DNA of 64,000 nt from Mycolicibacterium litorale (GTDB lineage: Bacteria; Actinomycetota; Actinomycetes; Mycobacteriales; Mycobacteriaceae), in contig NZ_AP023287.1 of assembly GCF_014218295.1 (NCBI RefSeq), positions 3,348,001 to 3,412,000 on the forward strand, given 5' to 3'. A program made the translations under genes and the position numbers. This document shows positions 35,282 through 43,539 of the stretch, in pieces (positions within the stretch are counted from its first letter, which is position 1; every line of letters starts with the position of its first letter). The notes under the pieces were generated by a model, which searched no databases, was not told where the DNA came from, and saw only the letters and a list, made by a program, of their open reading frames with translations.

Positions 35282-36105
35282 TGAAGCGTTGGGCGTTCCT
35301 GCTGCGGCCGGCGTGGCTTGCGCTGTTCGTGGTGGTGCTCGCCTTCGCCTATCTGTGCTTCACCGTGCTCGCGCCCTGGCAGCTGGGCAAGAACACCAAG
35401 ACCTCACGGGAGAACGACCAGATCGCGCGTTCGGTGAGCGCCGAACCGGTGCCGCTGACGTCGGTGCTGCCCCGCCAGGATTCGGCCGCGCCCGACGAAC
35501 AGTGGCAGCGGGTCACCGCGACCGGGCGGTACCTGCCCGAGGCCCAGGTGCTGGCGCGACTGCGGATGATCGACGGCGATCCGGCGTACGAGGTGCTGGT
35601 GCCGTTCGCCGTCGACAACGGTCCGACCGTGCTGGTCGACCGCGGCTACGTCAAACCCGAACGAGGCACCGACGTGCCGCCGATCGCGCCCGCCCCCACC
35701 GAGACGGTGACCATCACCGCCCGGCTGCGTGACGCCGAACCCGTCCCGCCGGGTAAGGAACCGTTGCGGGAGAACGGCATTCCCCAGGTGTACGCGATCA
35801 ACCCCGGCCAGATCTCCGCGCTGACGGGGGTTCCGCTGGCCGGGTCCTACCTGCAGCTGGTCGAGGATCAGCCCGGCGGGCTCGGCGTGATCGGGCTCCC
35901 GCACCTCGACGCGGGCCCGTTCCTGTCCTACGGGATCCAGTGGATCGCGTTCGGCATCATCGCGCCGATCGGCCTCGGCTATTTCATCTACGCCGAGATC
36001 CGCCAGCGCCGCCGCGACAGGGCCGCCGCCGACGCTGCCGCGGGGTCGACGGCACCCGCGACGACCGAGGACAAGCTCGCCGACCGCTACGGCCGGCGGC
36101 GCTGA
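35281..36105 (+). CDS. SURF1-family cytochrome oxidase assembly protein (Rv2235-like)
   Basis: 274 residues with two membrane spans, at about 11-33 (AWLALFVVVLAFAYLCFTVL) and 218-240, enclosing an extracytoplasmic beta-rich domain. Conserved SURF1 features are APWQLGKN after the first span, WQRVTATGRY, VDRGYVK and GPFLSYGIQW before the second span. SURF1 helps assemble cytochrome c oxidase. The start ATG overlaps the ptpA stop (TGATG). The last 120 bases are overlapped by the extended cobD gene on the other strand. Confidence 0.92.
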   Translation: MKRWAFLLRPAWLALFVVVLAFAYLCFTVLAPWQLGKNTKTSRENDQIARSVSAEPVPLTSVLPRQDSAAPDEQWQRVTATGRYLPEAQVLARLRMIDGDPAYEVLVPFAVDNGPTVLVDRGYVKPERGTDVPPIAPAPTETVTITARLRDAEPVPPGKEPLRENGIPQVYAINPGQISALTGVPLAGSYLQLVEDQPGGLGVIGLPHLDAGPFLSYGIQWIAFGIIAPIGLGYFIYAEIRQRRRDRAAADAAAGSTAPATTEDKLADRYGRRR

Positions 36106-37042
36106 CCGCCACCGCCAGCACCGAGGCCGCCACCTGTACCGCTCGCGACAACCGCACGGACCGGCGCAGATCACCGACCGCCGGGACGCGTCCGTCCCCC
36201 AGCGCCGGCCTGATCTCGAGTTCGTGGGCGTACTGCGTCGGCCCACCCAGCCGCACCCCCAGCGCACCGGCAAACGCGGCTTCGGCGACTCCGGCGTTCG
36301 GGCTGGGATGGCGGCGCGCATCCCGGCGCCACGCCCGCAGCGCAGCGGCGGGTGACCCGCCGACCACCGGCGCGCACACCGCCGTCAGCGCACCGGTCAC
36401 CCGGGCCGGCAGGTAGTTCAGCGCGTCATCGAACCGCGCTGCCGCCCAGCCGAACCGGGCGTAGCGCGGTGAGCGGTTGCCGATCATCGCGTCCAGGGTG
36501 TTCGCCCCCCGGTATACGAGCAGCCCGGGCACACCGGCGACGGCCGCCCACATCAGCGGCGCCACCTGGGCGTCCGAGGTGTTCTCGGCGATGGACTCCA
36601 CCGCCGCGCGGGTCAGACCCTCGGCGTCGAGCACCGAGGGGTCCCGCCCGCACAGCGACGGCAGCAGGAGGCGGGCGCCCTCGATGTCCGAACCGGTGCC
36701 GCCGGCGTCGAGCAGGTCCGCGAGGCGGGCGCCGACTCGGCACAGCGACGTGCCTCCCGCGGCGACGAAGGTGGTGGCCGCCGTGACCATGGCGGTGGCG
36801 AGCGGGCCTCGGCGCGACGCCGCCCGCTCGGCGGCGACGCCACCGACGGCCAGCGCGGTGAGCAGGGCGCCGGTGTGCGCGACCCCCGCCCACCGGCAGT
36901 CGGCGTAGGTGAGGCGCTCGAACCGTGCTGCGGCGCGCCCGAATCCGGCGACCGGGTGACCGCGGCGCGGATCACCGAGTAGGGCATCGGCCAGCATCCC
37001 GGCGGCGATTCCGGCGGCGCGGGTGCGGGTGTTCGGCGACAT
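35984..37042 (-). CDS. cobD: Adenosylcobinamide-phosphate synthase (CbiB/CobD)
   Basis: 352 residues as the frame stands. The core (residues 1-about 315) is a membrane-embedded CobD/CbiB: DALLGDPRRGHPVAGFGR, VESIAENTSDAQVAPLMW, YRGANTLDAMIG and HPSPNAGVAEAAFAGALGVRL. It attaches aminopropanol (phosphate) to adenosylcobyric acid. M. tuberculosis CobD is about 313 residues; here the stop has been lost and the frame runs on through a basic Arg/Pro-rich tail antisense to the SURF1 gene, a 122-base tail-to-tail overlap. ATG 37042 is used; a GTG at 37045 is equally possible. Works with cobC in the same region. Confidence 0.92.
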   Translation of the reverse strand: MSPNTRTRAAGIAAGMLADALLGDPRRGHPVAGFGRAAARFERLTYADCRWAGVAHTGALLTALAVGGVAAERAASRRGPLATAMVTAATTFVAAGGTSLCRVGARLADLLDAGGTGSDIEGARLLLPSLCGRDPSVLDAEGLTRAAVESIAENTSDAQVAPLMWAAVAGVPGLLVYRGANTLDAMIGNRSPRYARFGWAAARFDDALNYLPARVTGALTAVCAPVVGGSPAAALRAWRRDARRHPSPNAGVAEAAFAGALGVRLGGPTQYAHELEIRPALGDGRVPAVGDLRRSVRLSRAVQVAASVLAVAVSAAGRSGRRACPRSSRVPSTPRQRRRRPCRGGAGGSRRR

Positions 37043-37422
37043 CACCCCGGGAGCTTTTCACACGCTGCGCCGCCGGACAGCGACGGCGTGGCGCTGGAGT
37101 TCGTCGCCTCCGGTGGGGCGGACCGGTCGGCCGCGACATGGAGGTCGGCTAATTTCTGCCGCTCGACAGACGGTGCCGATAAGCCGCACGAAGGGCGTCG
37201 CCGGGCAACGCCGGAAGCGCTCCACCCGCACAGCGGACGCAGCAGAAGTCGTCGCGAGGGCGAAGCGCTGTACCGCAGCAAAAGACCCGCCTGACGGCGT
37301 GGCGACGCCCCGCACAGATTGCGATGAAAACGACCGCGAAGGGCAATTTTCGCAAAGTTATGTCTGACCCTGCCAACAGTGCTGTGATAACGGTACGTGC
37401 GATGTCAGCAACGGGGGTTCGA
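37043..37422. other. 380-bp intergenic region between cobD and the island regulator
   Basis: No gene, tRNA or convincing riboswitch is seen. From about 37300 the base composition drops well below the window average (GATTGCGATGAAAACGACC, TTTTCGCAAAGTTATG), so this is likely promoter DNA of the regulator at 37423. I looked for a cobalamin riboswitch facing cobD and did not find the B12 box. An open frame from 37324 is in the regulator's frame but has atypical codons and no ribosome site. Confidence 0.5.
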
Positions 37423-38106
37423 ATGTTCACCTCGACCGAAGGCCACACCGATTCAGCAGTATCGATCGTCATCGTCGATCGACAGGCCGTGGTCCATGCG
37501 GGCATCGAACACTGGCTCGTCGGTAGCACGCCACCGGTCAAGATCGTCGGACACTACTCGCATCCGGCGGAGTTCCTCTCGGCCTACCCCGCGGCCGACC
37601 CCACCGTCGATGTCGTGTTGCTCGCCCTCAAGTACGACGACCAGGGGCCCGCGTTCGAGGCCCTGCGGTCGATCTGCCGTGGCGGGCATCGGGTGATCGT
37701 GTACTCCTACCTGGCCACCGACGAAGTGATCCTGACCTGCCTGGACGAGGGCGCACTCGCATTCGTCGCGAAATCCGAGAGCGGCAATCACCTTCGTGAC
37801 GCGATCTATGCGGCGAAAACGAACACCCCGTTCGTCGCCCCGCGAATGGCCCGAGCGCTCCTCAACGACAAGACCGGCGGCAGGCCTCATCTGACCAAGC
37901 GGGAGCGGGAGGTCCTCGTCGCGTGGTTCCAGACCGAGAACAAAGACATCGTCGGCCGGCGACTGTTCATCGAACCCTCGACCGTGCGCACTCATCTTCA
38001 GCGGGCGCGGGCGAAGTACGCCGCGGTGGGCCGGCCCGCACCGACGAAGGCCGCGCTCATCGCCAGGGCGATCCAGGACGGGATCCTCAGCGTCGACGAC
38101 CTGTGA
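37423..38106 (+). CDS. Orphan LuxR/NarL-type regulator with a degenerate receiver domain
   Basis: About 227 residues. The N-terminal half has the receiver fold (SIVIVDRQAVVHAGIEHWL, DVVLLALKYDD, VIVYSYLATDEV, ALAFVAKSE) but the phospho-acceptor Asp is replaced by Ala68 (LLAL) and the acidic pair is D19-R20. Only the Lys of FVAKS is kept, so phosphorylation by a kinase is unlikely. The C-terminal LuxR helix-turn-helix is intact (LTKREREVLVAWFQ, FIEPSTVRTHLQRARAKY). No histidine kinase is adjacent. Start is uncertain: ATG 37423 has GGGGG upstream, ATG 37402 is an alternative. First gene of the polysaccharide island on the same strand. Confidence 0.85.
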   Translation: MFTSTEGHTDSAVSIVIVDRQAVVHAGIEHWLVGSTPPVKIVGHYSHPAEFLSAYPAADPTVDVVLLALKYDDQGPAFEALRSICRGGHRVIVYSYLATDEVILTCLDEGALAFVAKSESGNHLRDAIYAAKTNTPFVAPRMARALLNDKTGGRPHLTKREREVLVAWFQTENKDIVGRRLFIEPSTVRTHLQRARAKYAAVGRPAPTKAALIARAIQDGILSVDDL

Positions 38107-38407
38107 CCACCGCACCGGCCTCAGCGATCGCGCGGCCGCGCACATCTGCGTACACCCCCGCCCACCCGCAACGGCGGCAAACCGAATGTCGGTCCGCGCC
38201 TTGTCTACGGGCCCGTCCGCCGATCGGGTGACGGCGGTGTCGCTTGATCGAACGAAACTGCGTATGGCCTGGTCAAAGCCTGTCGAATCGTTTGCCAAAC
38301 ATTCGCTGAGAAGTGCAGACTTCCCCTACCGCTCACCCGCGGGACATCCATAGCAAACCAGAGACAGCTCATCTCACGATCCCTGCTGCGCCGAGAGGGG
38401 TACTCCC
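38107..38407. other. 301-bp gap between the LuxR regulator and the secreted protein gene
   Basis: No coding or RNA feature is recognised. The second half is less GC-rich and probably carries the promoter of the gene at 38408; I could not pick a convincing -35/-10 pair. A good ribosome site (GAGAGGGG) lies just before the ATG. Confidence 0.4.
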
Positions 38408-39337
38408 ATGCTGCACCGCGCAGATACGTCAGGCGGGCAGACCACCGCCCGCGCCGTCGGCGCCGCCATCTGTGCGGGGGTACTCGCGCTGGGCGCCTCG
38501 CTCTATCCGCTGCCCGGCGGATCACAGCTGCTCGACCTCTTCCCCGCCGAGGAGGGAGACCCCGATTCGCTCGCGACGGCGCCGACCGAGCCCGTCGCCT
38601 TCCGAGTCGCGGACAACGAAATCCTCGACGAAACCGGCGAATTCGAGCTGGCTTCGGCTTTGCTTCCTCTGGTGCACTACGACATCGGCATCCTCGCCGA
38701 GATCGCCGCACTGCCGCCGTCGGCACTGCGCGAGTTGGTGCGGACCTACGGATTGCCGAATCTGGCGCTCGCGCTGGACGCCCTGATCCACGGCTACCCG
38801 AGCGGCGGGTGGGTCGGCGAATGGGCAGCCCCACAGCCGAATCCGGCCACGGGCCTGTTGCCCGGCCTGCTGATGGTGCTCGACTTCCTGTGTCCGGTGG
38901 TCCGGGCCGTGGCCCCCGCACCTCCGCCGGCACCCGCAGAACCCGTCGTCACGCCGGTGGTGCGGGAGGCGTCGCCGGCCCCGGCACCCGACCCGGAATT
39001 CGACCCACTGCCCGTCGCGGTCCAATCCTTCACGGTGCTCACCGCGCCGGCCGATCCGCCGGCTCTCGAACCGGTGGTTTCCCCGCCACCGACGCCTTCC
39101 GCGGAACCTGTCGCAGCCCCGACATCGGAGGCGGCGCCGCCCACGGAGGAGGAGAACAGCGAGGCCGTCGAGGAGTTCGGCGAGCTTCCCGATCTCGTGA
39201 CGTCGACCTCGGAGCCCGGTACCGAAGAACCCGAGGATCCGGGCCCCGCGGAGAAGACACCTGATCCGGAACCGCAACAGGACACCACCCACGACGACGA
39301 CAGCGGCGGTGACACCGGTGACGGACCGCAGACCTGA
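38408..39337 (+). CDS. Secreted or surface Pro/Glu/Ala-rich protein, function unknown
   Basis: 309 residues. A hydrophobic segment at about 15-33 (VGAAICAGVLALGASLYPLP) looks like a signal sequence or anchor. A short folded-looking region follows (about 60-150: FELASALLPLVHYDIGILAE then PPSALRELVRTYGLPNLALAL). The rest is low-complexity Pro/Ala/Glu with many acidic residues and ends in Asp/Gly-rich repeats (HDDDSGGDTGDGPQT). I do not recognise a family. Strong GAGGGG ribosome site. It lies between the LuxR regulator and the GlmS paralog on the same strand, so it may be a cell-wall-associated component of the polysaccharide system; this is inference from position only. Confidence 0.75.
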   Translation: MLHRADTSGGQTTARAVGAAICAGVLALGASLYPLPGGSQLLDLFPAEEGDPDSLATAPTEPVAFRVADNEILDETGEFELASALLPLVHYDIGILAEIAALPPSALRELVRTYGLPNLALALDALIHGYPSGGWVGEWAAPQPNPATGLLPGLLMVLDFLCPVVRAVAPAPPPAPAEPVVTPVVREASPAPAPDPEFDPLPVAVQSFTVLTAPADPPALEPVVSPPPTPSAEPVAAPTSEAAPPTEEENSEAVEEFGELPDLVTSTSEPGTEEPEDPGPAEKTPDPEPQQDTTHDDDSGGDTGDGPQT

Positions 39338-39365
39338 GCACCACCGAACACGCAAGGGGGACAAA

Positions 39366-39410
39366 GTGACTCATCAGAGCACGCCCGACGCCGGGATTCG
39401 AGCCCGGTGA
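39366..39410 (+). CDS. 14-codon leader ORF translationally coupled to the GlmS paralog
   Basis: AAGGGGG five bases upstream is the only strong ribosome site in front of the GlmS gene, and it is placed for the GTG at 39366. That frame encodes VTHQSTPDAGIRAR and stops at TGA 39408-39410, which shares its A with the GlmS ATG (TGATG). The GlmS ATG has no ribosome site of its own and sits behind a CCGGG/CCCGG hairpin (39392-39408 region), so translation of the leader probably opens it. Confidence 0.5.
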   Translation: MTHQSTPDAGIRAR

Positions 39411-41191
39411 TGTGCGGCATCATCGCGTGCCGGACCCGGGAACCGGCGATCGGCTACCTTCTCACCGCGCTAGGCCGGCTCGAGTACCGCGGCTACGACT
39501 CGGTGGGCGTCGCGGTACGCACCACCGGCGGCGACATCGCCCGGCTGCGCACCGTCGGACGAATCGGGACGCTCGAACACCGGTTCCGGCAGTGGGCCGG
39601 ACCCGTCCTCGACGGGGCGGGCATCGGCCACACCCGCTGGGCGACGCACGGTCCGGTGACCGAGGCGAACGCGCATCCGCACAACGACTGTCCGGGCCGG
39701 ATCAGCGTTGTCCACAACGGCACCATCGAGAACGCCGATCGGCTCCGCGACGTGCTGCGCGCACAGGGGCACCGTTTCACCTCTACCGTCGACAGCGAAG
39801 TGCTGAGCCACCTGATCGAAGACGCGTCGCAGACCACGCCGGACCTCTGCGAGGCCGTCCGCCAGGCACTCGACGCGGTCGAGGGATCATGGGCTCTCGC
39901 GGTACTCGAACGCGGCAGCGGGCGAATCGTGGTGGCCGCGGACGGGTCACCGCTGATCGTCGCGCACACCGCGCGCGGCGACTTCGCGGCGAGCGACATC
40001 GCCGCCATCGCCGACTGGGTCGAGGAGTTCCAGGTCCTCGACGACGGCGAGGTGATCGATCTGTCCGCCGCGCACCGGTCCGTCGACGAGGATCGGCCGT
40101 CGCCGACCATGGTGCGGTGCATCTGGCACAGCGCGGACACCGACCTGAACGGTTACGCCGACCACATGGCCAAAGAGATCGACGAACAACCCGCGGTGGC
40201 CGCCCGGGTGATCGACGAGCTGGGCGGCGGCGTGGCCGACGGCAGTCTGTGGACCGGGCTGGGGCTGGACCGGTTCGACCGGTTGCAGGTGATCGCCTGC
40301 GGCACCTCGTTGAACGCCGGCATGGTCATCGGCAACACGCTGCATCAGCTGGCCGGCCTGCCGGTGACGCGTTGCGTGGCCAGCGAAGCGGGGATGGACG
40401 TCCCGGAACCCGGCACCCTGTGCCTGGCGATCAGCCAGTCCGGGGAGACCGCCGACGTCCTGAACGCCGTCAGTGCGCGGGTGGCCGAGCGCTGCCCGAT
40501 CCTGGCCGTCACCAACAGTTCGCACTCCACGCTGGCCCGGCGCGCCGACGGTGTGGTGTCGTGCTCCGCCGGACCCGAGATCGGCGTCGCCGCCACCAAG
40601 ACCTTCGTCTGCCAGATCATCGCCGGAGTGGCGGTGACGGTATCGGCACTGGCCGCGACGGGCCGGATCTCGCGTTCCCATGCCGCCGCCCTCGTCGACG
40701 ACCTCCGGCGACTGCCGGACCAGCTGGCCGCCGCGGCGACCGTCGCCAAGAGCGTCGTCCCTCCCCTGGCCGACGAGTTTCTCGAGGCGACCGGATTCAT
40801 CTTCATCTCACGCGGCGCCGGCCTGCCGTACGCCGCCGAGGGCGCCCTCAAGCTCAAGGAGCTGACCTACCGGTGGGCGGAGCACTATCCCGCCGGCGAG
40901 CTCAAACACGGACCCCTGGCCCTCGTCGGCGACGGCACCCCGGTGGTCGTGGTGGACAACGGCGACCCCAGACTCGCCACGAACATCGCCGAGGTGCAGG
41001 CACGTGGCGGCCGGATCGTGCGCATCGGATCGATCGGCAGCAGTGTGCCGGTCATCGACGACGCACTCGGCCCCTGGGGGCCGATCCAGAGCGCGGTGGC
41101 GGTGCAGGTGCTGGCCCGCACCACCGCGCTCGCCCTGGGGCGCGACGTGGACAAGCCGCGCAACCTCGCGAAGTCCGTGACGGTGCAGTGA
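39410..41191 (+). CDS. Second glutamine-fructose-6-phosphate aminotransferase (GlmS paralog)
   Basis: 593 residues. It makes glucosamine-6-phosphate, the precursor of UDP-GlcNAc. The N-terminal class II glutaminase domain starts MCGIIACRT with the nucleophile Cys after Met, then LEYRGYDSVG, HTRWATHG and VVHNGTIEN. Two SIS isomerase domains follow (CGTSLNAGMVIGNTL, SQSGETADVLNAV, GVAATKTFVCQI, SRGAGLPYAAEGALKLKEL) and the C-terminus ends KPRNLAKSVTVQ. ATG 39410 is required to expose the catalytic Cys; a GTG at 39407 would not. Mycobacteria have a housekeeping glmS elsewhere, so this copy is probably dedicated to the adjoining polysaccharide synthase, whose ATG overlaps its stop. Confidence 0.93.
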   Translation: MCGIIACRTREPAIGYLLTALGRLEYRGYDSVGVAVRTTGGDIARLRTVGRIGTLEHRFRQWAGPVLDGAGIGHTRWATHGPVTEANAHPHNDCPGRISVVHNGTIENADRLRDVLRAQGHRFTSTVDSEVLSHLIEDASQTTPDLCEAVRQALDAVEGSWALAVLERGSGRIVVAADGSPLIVAHTARGDFAASDIAAIADWVEEFQVLDDGEVIDLSAAHRSVDEDRPSPTMVRCIWHSADTDLNGYADHMAKEIDEQPAVAARVIDELGGGVADGSLWTGLGLDRFDRLQVIACGTSLNAGMVIGNTLHQLAGLPVTRCVASEAGMDVPEPGTLCLAISQSGETADVLNAVSARVAERCPILAVTNSSHSTLARRADGVVSCSAGPEIGVAATKTFVCQIIAGVAVTVSALAATGRISRSHAAALVDDLRRLPDQLAAAATVAKSVVPPLADEFLEATGFIFISRGAGLPYAAEGALKLKELTYRWAEHYPAGELKHGPLALVGDGTPVVVVDNGDPRLATNIAEVQARGGRIVRIGSIGSSVPVIDDALGPWGPIQSAVAVQVLARTTALALGRDVDKPRNLAKSVTVQ

Positions 41192-43539
41192 TGCGCTCGG
41201 TCGTCGCCGGCCCCGCGATACGCACGCCCCGGCCCGGACCGGTCTTCTACGACAAGACGGGAAAACGGTTGTATTTCTTCGTCATCGGTGCCGTGGTGCT
41301 CGGTCTGGTCGTCGCCGTGCTGCCCGTGCGCGTCACCCCTCTGGTGTTCGATCCGCTGTGGACCGTGCCGACGAACGGGGATTCGGGGTTCCCCCGGCGG
41401 TTCCTCGCCGGCGCAGAGGGACACGATGTGCCGATACTCGGCAACGAGGACAACGAGGTGTTCGGCCGGGTGGTGCGGGTAGACCGACGTCGTCATCAAT
41501 GGAATCTGGTGGACCCGTTCACCAATGAGTTGTACCGGGTCGCCGACGACGACGACCGGGAGCGCATCGGTGAGAGCCCGTACGCGATCGACCACTACGG
41601 CCGTCCCGCCGACCGGCAGCTGATGCTCACCTTCGACGACGGGCCCGACGTCGAGTTCACCCAGCAGATTCTCGACATCCTGTCCCGGGAACACGTGCCC
41701 GCGACGTTCTTCGTTCTCGGCTCACAGGTCGTCCTGCACCCTGACGTCTTCCGGCGGATCGTCCGTGAAGGCCACATGGCGGGCAACCACACGATGTTCC
41801 ACGTCGATTTCGACGACCACACCGACTTCCGCAACCGTCAGGAGATCATCGCCGCCGACCGCGTCATGCGCGCCACCGCGGGATATGCCAGCCGGCTCTT
41901 CCGGATTCCCAGGGGCGACCCGGACAACAACGCGCTCGCGCTGCTGCAGTCACAGCAACTCGGCTATCTCCAGGTGGATCAGGACATCGACACCCTCGAC
42001 TGGAAGGTCGCCGGCGGAGGCGAACTGGCCGTTCCGGCCCTCGACGGGCGCGGCCACGTCGTCCTGCTGCACGACGGTGGCGGTGACCGTTCAGCGACCA
42101 TCCGGATGCTCGAGAAGTTCATCGCCGATGCCAAGAGCAAGGGCTACACGTTCACCACGCTGGCGCCGCTGCTCCCCGAGCGCTACGTACCCGCCCGCGA
42201 CGTCGAACCCTATCCCGCCGACACGGCCGTCTACCGGACGTTGCAGCTGGCGGAGGAAGCGCCGGGCACCCTGCTGGGGGTCCTGTTCTGGTTGGGAATG
42301 GGCTCGTTGACGGTGATGTCGCTGCTGTACCTCGTGTTGGCCCTCATCTGTCAGTACCGCCAGCGCCGCGTCCGCTGGGACGGCCTCGACGACAACCGGC
42401 TTCCCGCGGTGAGTGTGGTGCTGGCCGCCTACAACGAGCAGAACGTGATCGCGCGGACGCTGAGCGAACTGCGCCGAAGCGCATATCCGCCGGGCAGATT
42501 CGAAGTGGTCGCGGTCGACGACGGATCCACGGACGACACCCTGGCGATCCTGCACGAGGTGGCGGGTACCTGGCCGGGGTTGCGTGTGGTGCATCAGGTC
42601 AACAGCGGCAAATCGTCGGCGATCAACAACGGCATCAACCACGCGTCGCCGACGTCCACGGTGATCGTCACCATGGACGCCGACACGCTCTTCCGGCCCG
42701 ATACGGTCCGTAATCTGGCCCGCCACTTCGCGCGCAACACCCACGGCAAGCGGGTCGGCGCGGTCGCGGGACACATCAAGGTCGGCAATCGGCGCAATGT
42801 CGTAACCGCCTGGCAGAGCCTGGAATACATCTCCGGAATCTGCGTGACGCGGATGGCCGAGCGGCTGCTCAACGCGATCTCGATCGTGCCCGGCGCCTGC
42901 TCGGCATGGGATCGGACGGCGCTGGCGCAGATCGGCGGTTTCTGTGACGACACCATGGCCGAGGACTGCGATGCGACGCTGTCTCTGCAGCGGCGCGGCT
43001 ACCGGATCCTTCAGGAGAACGACGCCATCGCCGACACCGAGGCGCCGGAAACCCTTCGCGCCCTTGCCAAACAGCGCAAACGGTGGACGTACGGCAACAT
43101 CCAGGCGTTGTGGAAGCACCGCGACATGGTATTTCGCCCGCGCTACGGAGTGCTGGCGATGGTCACGATGCCCTATGCCGCGTTGTCGCTCCTGGTGCCG
43201 CTGTTGTTCATGCCGCTGACGATCGTGGCCGCCGCCATGAGCGTGGCGGCGGGGAACTGGCAGAGCATCGCCGTCTACGCGGGATTCGTCGCGGCACTGC
43301 ACATGATCATCTCGGTGACCGCCATCGCGATGGCCCGCGAGCGTCCGTGGCATCTGCTCGTGGTGCCGATCTACCGGGTGATCTACGAACCGCTGCGGGC
43401 CTACCTGCTCTACGCGTCGGCATACCGGGCCCTCAAGGGCACCGTCGTGGCGTGGGACAAGCTGGAACGCCGGAACACCGTCAGCGTGTTCGTCGAACCG
43501 CAGAGCCGTCGCACGCCGATGCTCGGCGCTCAGCAGTAG
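41191..43539 (+). CDS. Bifunctional polysaccharide deacetylase/family 2 glycosyltransferase (poly-GlcNAc synthase)
   Basis: 782 residues. TM1 (about 27-47) is followed by an extracytoplasmic NodB-type deacetylase (about 140-330): TFDDGPD (147-153), GNHTMFHVD, RIPRGDPDN and VVLLHDGGG. A second span (about 360-388) leads to a cytosolic processive GT2 domain: AAYNE, DDG (443-445), DAD (496-498), the TMAEDCDATL acidic motif and QRKRW (QxxRW, 628-632). C-terminal spans follow (about 655-730). Architecture and topology match a synthase that polymerises UDP-GlcNAc and deacetylates the exported chain, like Streptomyces MatB or IcaA plus IcaB. The start overlaps the GlmS stop by one base. Polymer linkage (beta-1,4 or beta-1,6) is not readable. 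Confidence 0.9.
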   Translation: MRSVVAGPAIRTPRPGPVFYDKTGKRLYFFVIGAVVLGLVVAVLPVRVTPLVFDPLWTVPTNGDSGFPRRFLAGAEGHDVPILGNEDNEVFGRVVRVDRRRHQWNLVDPFTNELYRVADDDDRERIGESPYAIDHYGRPADRQLMLTFDDGPDVEFTQQILDILSREHVPATFFVLGSQVVLHPDVFRRIVREGHMAGNHTMFHVDFDDHTDFRNRQEIIAADRVMRATAGYASRLFRIPRGDPDNNALALLQSQQLGYLQVDQDIDTLDWKVAGGGELAVPALDGRGHVVLLHDGGGDRSATIRMLEKFIADAKSKGYTFTTLAPLLPERYVPARDVEPYPADTAVYRTLQLAEEAPGTLLGVLFWLGMGSLTVMSLLYLVLALICQYRQRRVRWDGLDDNRLPAVSVVLAAYNEQNVIARTLSELRRSAYPPGRFEVVAVDDGSTDDTLAILHEVAGTWPGLRVVHQVNSGKSSAINNGINHASPTSTVIVTMDADTLFRPDTVRNLARHFARNTHGKRVGAVAGHIKVGNRRNVVTAWQSLEYISGICVTRMAERLLNAISIVPGACSAWDRTALAQIGGFCDDTMAEDCDATLSLQRRGYRILQENDAIADTEAPETLRALAKQRKRWTYGNIQALWKHRDMVFRPRYGVLAMVTMPYAALSLLVPLLFMPLTIVAAAMSVAAGNWQSIAVYAGFVAALHMIISVTAIAMARERPWHLLVVPIYRVIYEPLRAYLLYASAYRALKGTVVAWDKLERRNTVSVFVEPQSRRTPMLGAQQ

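Noticed and set aside
37043..37330. Cobalamin riboswitch for cobD
   Set aside because: No B12-box or the conserved core seen upstream of cobD on the minus strand.
39392..39408. tRNA T-arm-like sequence (CCGGG, ATTCGAG, CCCGG) before the GlmS gene
   Set aside because: The loop is shifted by one base from a true T-arm and no acceptor, D or anticodon arms flank it; treated as a local hairpin.
39412..41190. An upstream extension that would fuse the deacetylase/GT2 protein to a 590-residue N-terminal part
   Set aside because: It is the GlmS gene read in the wrong frame; the real synthase starts at 41191 with a membrane span.
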